Shown here piece after piece: positions 60,287-64,000 of a DNA stretch of 64,000 nucleotides; position 1 is the stretch's first letter, and every line of letters starts with the position of its first letter. The position numbers and the translations under genes are program-made. The DNA is from an uncultured Lachnospiraceae bacterium (GTDB lineage: Bacteria > Bacillota > Clostridia > Lachnospirales > Lachnospiraceae). The stretch is from assembly GCA_910585295.1 (NCBI GenBank), contig CAJUDE010000025.1, positions 20,469-84,468 of the forward strand. Reading direction: 5' to 3'. The notes under the pieces were generated by a model. It saw only the letters and a program-made list of their open reading frames with translations. It did no database searches and was not told the DNA's origin.

Positions 60287-61024
60287 ATGTCAGTGGAACT
60301 ATTAGAAGAGGAACGGTTAGACGAGCTGCACCGAAATGGGTACTATATTATCCAGAACCCCCATAAGTTTTGCTTTGGCATGGATGCAGTCCTCCTTTCT
60401 GGCTTTGCCAAAGTAAAGCCAAAAGAAACTGTAATCGACCTTGGGACAGGCACAGGTATTATCCCTATCCTGTTAGAAGCCAAAACCAAAGGGGAACATT
60501 TCACTGGGCTGGAAATCCAGCCGGAAAGCGCAGATATGGCAAGGCGCAGCGTAAGGCTAAACCGCCTGGAAAATAAAATCAATATAGAAATCGGAAATAT
60601 CAAAGATGCTTCGGGACAATTTGGGGCATCTTCTTTTCATGTAGTAACGACAAACCCGCCTTATATGAACAACCACCATGGCGTCACAAACCCCAATGAG
60701 GCCAAGGCCATTGCCCGCCATGAAATCCTCTGCAGCCTGGAGGACGTAATACGGGAAAGCGCAAGGCTTTTAAAGCCCCAGGGGCGTTTCTACATGGTCC
60801 ACCGCCCATTCCGCCTAGCGGAGATTATGGCGCTGATGCGCCAATACAGCCTGGAACCGAAACGGATGAAAATGGTCCACCCATTCCTTGACAGGGAGCC
60901 TAACATGGTCTTAATAGAAGGGCTGCGGGGCGGGAACCCTAGGATCACCGTGGAAAAGCCCCTAATTATTTTTCAAGAGCCTGGGGTGTATACCGATGAA
61001 ATCCGGAAAATCTACGGATATTAA
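60287..61024 (+). CDS. yabB: tRNA1(Val) A37 N6-methyltransferase family protein
   Basis: 245 residues. Methylates A37 of tRNA1(Val) in the E. coli homologue. SAM motif I VIDLGTGTGIIPILLE, acidic motif GLEIQPESADMARRS and catalytic NPPYMNN (NPPY) are all present; C-terminal substrate-binding region closes the protein. ATG behind TAGGAG. Between ricT and rsmI as in Bacillus yabB. Confidence 0.93.
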   Translation: MSVELLEEERLDELHRNGYYIIQNPHKFCFGMDAVLLSGFAKVKPKETVIDLGTGTGIIPILLEAKTKGEHFTGLEIQPESADMARRSVRLNRLENKINIEIGNIKDASGQFGASSFHVVTTNPPYMNNHHGVTNPNEAKAIARHEILCSLEDVIRESARLLKPQGRFYMVHRPFRLAEIMALMRQYSLEPKRMKMVHPFLDREPNMVLIEGLRGGNPRITVEKPLIIFQEPGVYTDEIRKIYGY

Positions 61025-61072
61025 AAATCCATGCCCCATGACAGACGGCATGCTAACAGAAAGGAATTTACC

Positions 61073-61927
61073 ATGCAGGGCAAATTATATTTATGCGCCA
61101 CCCCTATTGGGAATTTGGAAGATATTACCATACGGGTGCTGAAAACCCTTAAGGAAGTGGACTTAATTGCAGCGGAGGACACCCGCAATTCCATTAAGCT
61201 GTTAAACCATTTCCAGATTAAAACCCCTATGACAAGCTACCACGAACACAATAAAATTGATAAGGCATACCAGCTTGTGGAGAAGATGAAACAGGGGCAG
61301 AATATCGCTTTAATCACCGACGCCGGAACCCCAGGAATTTCAGACCCCGGGGAAGACCTTGTGCGTATCTGCCAGGAATCCGGCGTTGCTGTCACTTCCC
61401 TTCCGGGAGCCGCCGCCTGCATTACAGCCCTAACCATGTCCGGGCTTCCCACCAGGCGTTTTGCCTTTGAGGCTTTCCTCCCCAGGGATAAAAAGGAGCG
61501 CGCGCGGGTACTTTCTTCCCTACAGCAGGAAACCCGCACAATTATTATTTACGAAGCGCCCCACCACCTTATAAAAACTTTAAAGGAGCTGCTAGAAGCC
61601 CTGGGTGACCGGACAATCACCCTTTGCCGTGAGCTTACCAAAAAATACGAAACCGTATTTCCCACCACAATTTCCGGCGCAATCTCCTATTATGGGGAAC
61701 CAGGCAACGGACCCAGGGGGGAATATGTACTGGTCATCCAGGGGAAAAGCCAGCAGGAGCTTGTAAAGGAGCAGCGGCAGGTATGGGAATCCACCTCCCT
61801 GAAAGAACATATGCAGCATTATGAAAGCCAGGGCATTCCCCACAAGGACGCCATGAAGCTGGTGGCAAAAGACCGAGGCATTTCCAAACGGGAAGTATAT
61901 GGGGGGCTGCTAAAGGAGGCAGATTGA
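61073..61927 (+). CDS. rsmI: 16S rRNA (cytidine-1402 2'-O) methyltransferase
   Basis: 284 residues from ATG 61073 (AAAGGA seven bases upstream; 14 codons upstream lack a site). SAM-dependent tetrapyrrole-methylase fold: LCATPIGNLEDITIRVL, AEDTRN, GTPGISDPGEDLV and LPGAAACITALTMSGLPTRRFAFE. The stop is 17 bases from the convergent lipoprotein gene with no clear terminator. Confidence 0.95.
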   Translation: MQGKLYLCATPIGNLEDITIRVLKTLKEVDLIAAEDTRNSIKLLNHFQIKTPMTSYHEHNKIDKAYQLVEKMKQGQNIALITDAGTPGISDPGEDLVRICQESGVAVTSLPGAAACITALTMSGLPTRRFAFEAFLPRDKKERARVLSSLQQETRTIIIYEAPHHLIKTLKELLEALGDRTITLCRELTKKYETVFPTTISGAISYYGEPGNGPRGEYVLVIQGKSQQELVKEQRQVWESTSLKEHMQHYESQGIPHKDAMKLVAKDRGISKREVYGGLLKEAD

Positions 61928-61944
61928 CGTATGGGCCACCCCCA

Positions 61945-63720
61945 TTAAGCCTGCCCCCAATATTCCGGCAAATACTTTTTCAGGATATAAAAAGGCGCGT
62001 TCCCCATTTTCATCAATGCGCTATGGAATTTATAATCGCTATAGCTGTCCTTATATTTAGCGGCCGCATACTCTTTTAAGTTCAGAAATTCCAGATACCC
62101 AATATAATATTTCAAATAATGGGCTGGCTCTTCCACAATCAATTGATAGATCTGCTGAACCACCTGCTTATCCGTAATTTGGTATGCGGCAAAAAAATCA
62201 ATGGTATCCCGCAAAGTCCATCCGTCATGGTGGATCCCCAAATCAGCGCTGGCATAAAGGCTTAACAGCGCAGACTGATTTTTCTGCAGGAATGCAGCCA
62301 CATCCCAATCTACATCTGCATAATAATAAGACTGCATTTCCACATAAGTCGCCCACCCTTCCACATAGCCGCTGCTGCCAAACAGGTTGCGCACAGGCTC
62401 TAAGCCGCAGCTGCGCTCCATAACATTTTGGTAAAGATGGCCTGGGAAACCTTCATGGGCAAGGGTAGTGTACAGCTGCATTTTCACATCCCCTTTTGAC
62501 TTATTGATATAAATGCAATTCTGCGAAATATCATCAATGGGGGGCGTTAGGTAGAATGCAGGCGCCGTATATTCTTCCAGCGAAGGATGGACCTCCTTTA
62601 CCGTAAAAGGAACTTCTGGGGGCGCCGGGAAGTCCTGCTGCATTTTACTTTGCAGCTCCTTTAAAACCAGTTCAGGATCCTCTGTAGGGAGCTGGTAAGC
62701 CCGGCACTTCTGCCCTACGTCTGGATGCTCTTTCGCTATATTTGCCAAATCCTCCAAATCCTGCTTCCGCTGGGCTTTTGTCTGTTCCTGCATCTCCTCT
62801 ACCGATAATCTTGAGCCAGTTGTATCCTGCACCAGATATTCATAATACGCTTCCCCCCCTTTCAGCCCGCACAGCCCTCCAGAATTTTTCCCGGATCCCT
62901 TAAGCGCCGCCAAATCCTTTGCCAGTTTTTGGTAGGCTGGTATAATATCTTCTGCCACAATCTTCCTGTTTTGCATTTTATACTGCCCAGCCTGCTCTGG
63001 GGTTAGGAAAGAAGCTTTGTCCACACGGTCGTCAAAAGTAGACAGAAGGTAATTATTTTCCGCATCCTGGGTAAAATTATTGCATTGCGCCACAATGTCG
63101 TCTACCGCAAAATCCGCCATAAACAGCCCATATTTTACTTTTACCTTCTCCACTTCCATAATCTGCTGAAATAATTCAGGCGTGCAGGACAATAGCTTTA
63201 AGTAATCTTCCACATCCTTCTTATCATAAAAAACATATTCCGCCAGCAGCACGGGAAGCTGGGACTGAATCCCAGTGGAGGGCTTTAAGATTTCCTGATA
63301 CAAACCATACTTGTTTGCCTGGAGTTCCCTGTTAATGTAATCCATTATAATGTCATAAGACATTTGCTGGGGGACCGTTAAGCTTTTTTTATTAAATTTT
63401 TTTAAGCTGCTTTTCCAGTTTTCCAGAATTGCCGCCGTCTCTTTCCCCCTGTCCGCAGAGACAGTCCCATAGGTGACTTTATAGTTTGTAATCCCATAAT
63501 TCTCCGGGTGTGCCAGGCTGTAGTGCATATTCAACGTGCTTGCGGCTACCTCAGACTTAAATATCTGGCTTAGGTATTCTGAAAATTCCTCCTGGCTTCC
63601 CTGCCCGCCGCCGCACCCTGCCTGCAGGAACAATAACGCCGCAAAGAGCAGCAGCCGTACCTTCCATTTCTTATTTTTCTTTTGTAGCCCAAACCATTTC
63701 CTGAAAAACTTTTTTTCCAT
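61945..63720 (-). CDS. DUF885 family metallopeptidase lipoprotein
   Basis: 591 residues from ATG 63720; GTG 63732 is possible but too close to AGGA. N-terminal basic run and hydrophobic helix end in lipobox FLQAGC (Cys at ~36), so it is a lipoprotein on the outer membrane face. DUF885 hallmark: TTLAHEGFPGHLYQN (HExxPGH, zinc ligands) near residue 425, followed by EGWATYVE ~40 residues later (third ligand Glu). Family members resemble carboxypeptidase-like zinc proteases. Own, weak promoter possible (TTGTCA about 63800). Confidence 0.9.
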   Translation of the reverse strand: MEKKFFRKWFGLQKKNKKWKVRLLLFAALLFLQAGCGGGQGSQEEFSEYLSQIFKSEVAASTLNMHYSLAHPENYGITNYKVTYGTVSADRGKETAAILENWKSSLKKFNKKSLTVPQQMSYDIIMDYINRELQANKYGLYQEILKPSTGIQSQLPVLLAEYVFYDKKDVEDYLKLLSCTPELFQQIMEVEKVKVKYGLFMADFAVDDIVAQCNNFTQDAENNYLLSTFDDRVDKASFLTPEQAGQYKMQNRKIVAEDIIPAYQKLAKDLAALKGSGKNSGGLCGLKGGEAYYEYLVQDTTGSRLSVEEMQEQTKAQRKQDLEDLANIAKEHPDVGQKCRAYQLPTEDPELVLKELQSKMQQDFPAPPEVPFTVKEVHPSLEEYTAPAFYLTPPIDDISQNCIYINKSKGDVKMQLYTTLAHEGFPGHLYQNVMERSCGLEPVRNLFGSSGYVEGWATYVEMQSYYYADVDWDVAAFLQKNQSALLSLYASADLGIHHDGWTLRDTIDFFAAYQITDKQVVQQIYQLIVEEPAHYLKYYIGYLEFLNLKEYAAAKYKDSYSDYKFHSALMKMGNAPFYILKKYLPEYWGQA

Positions 63721-63732
63721 GTCAGAACGCAC

Positions 63733-64000
63733 TTCCTGGGGTATATTCCCTTTATCTTATGAGGACTTTTCCACAATTATGAAAAAGAATCTAAATGACA
63801 ACTCGGGTAGGATGTGATATGATATGCCATGTAGAAGAGCATTCCAAACTATATGCCGTAAGTCCAGCTAATAAATGTCAATAGAAAAATGAAAAATATT
63901 TTCTCCTAAAAAAGGGTGCACTTATCCCTTGGTGAAAATACCTTGTTTAAAAAGATGTTGATTCATTGGATTTACAGTATTTTATGCAGCTACGTCGCAT
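63733..64000. other. Intergenic stretch with no recognised feature
   Basis: AT-rich, no reading frame with a ribosome binding site, no clear hairpin or tRNA on either strand. It probably holds the promoter of the DUF885 gene and the end of a gene beyond the right edge. Confidence 0.4.

Noticed and set aside
1..64000. CRISPR array, prophage or intact insertion sequence
   Set aside because: I found no regularly spaced repeats, phage structural genes, integrase or transposase in the window.

Overview
The window is ordinary chromosome of a flagellated, probably spore-forming anaerobic Firmicute, most likely a gut Lachnospiraceae (Clostridium cluster XIVa). Supporting this are BofA and YaaL, a B. 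subtilis-like yaaO-yaaR-holB-ricT-yabB-rsmI block, AAGGAGG-type ribosome binding sites, a Tad/Flp pilus operon of the clostridial type (FHA protein, TadE-like and DUF5702-like proteins, two A24 peptidases), a small 2[4Fe-4S] ferredoxin and an XrtG exosortase locus. I cannot name the genus.

Layout. 0-7.7 kb: start of a secreted acidic protein (runs off the left edge), a chemoreceptor, pgi, a small membrane protein, a stand-alone murG, a HIT protein and a flavodoxin-SCP2 fusion. 7.7-17.4 kb: a minus-strand Tad pilus operon read from a good sigma-A promoter near 17.34 kb: A24 peptidase, TadZ-like, TadA ATPase, TadB, TadC with a large extra domain, Flp-like pilin, DUF5702-like protein, a TadE-like protein with two CxxC motifs, a second A24 peptidase, a short TadE-like protein and an FHA protein. 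17.4-23.3 kb: bofA and yaaL (divergent), then fliS, flagellin and a 1033-residue FliK-like repeat protein behind a possible sigma-D promoter. 23.3-28.5 kb: ferredoxin, a MerR-like coiled-coil protein, and the gdpP-rplI-dnaB operon.

28.6-37.3 kb: a seven-gene minus-strand operon that I read as an XrtG (exosortase G) system: two PTPS-fold proteins without the catalytic cysteine, a surface protein with a C-terminal sorting tail, a PTPS_related multi-pass membrane protein, the exosortase, its glycosyltransferase and a two-TM sensor-like protein. It is the most specialised locus here. 37.7-44.5 kb: rpsR-ssb-rpsF, then a hydrolase/DUF951/Sir2 group and a MacB-type ABC efflux operon. 44.8-53.3 kb: M19 dipeptidase with a cytosolic NlpC/P60 enzyme (muropeptide recycling), cysK, an orphan ATPase, initiator tRNA-fMet, and an ECF sigma-ABC operon. 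52.9-55.3 kb: a chemoreceptor co-transcribed with an FMN-binding lipoprotein. 55.5-61.9 kb: the yaaO-to-rsmI housekeeping block with a guanylate-kinase-like gene where tmk usually sits. 61.9-63.7 kb: a DUF885 lipoprotein; the last 280 bp show nothing I recognise.

Intergenic space carries several repeat families of interest: a 178/194-bp MITE-like element with terminal inverted repeats and 8-9 bp flanking duplications (two copies), a long hairpin with a conserved 32-nt loop (two good copies, one decayed), a ~65-bp GC-rich interspersed repeat (five or six copies, two inside the Tad operon), and a 36-bp duplication at the end of the HIT gene. No CRISPR array, prophage or intact insertion sequence was seen.
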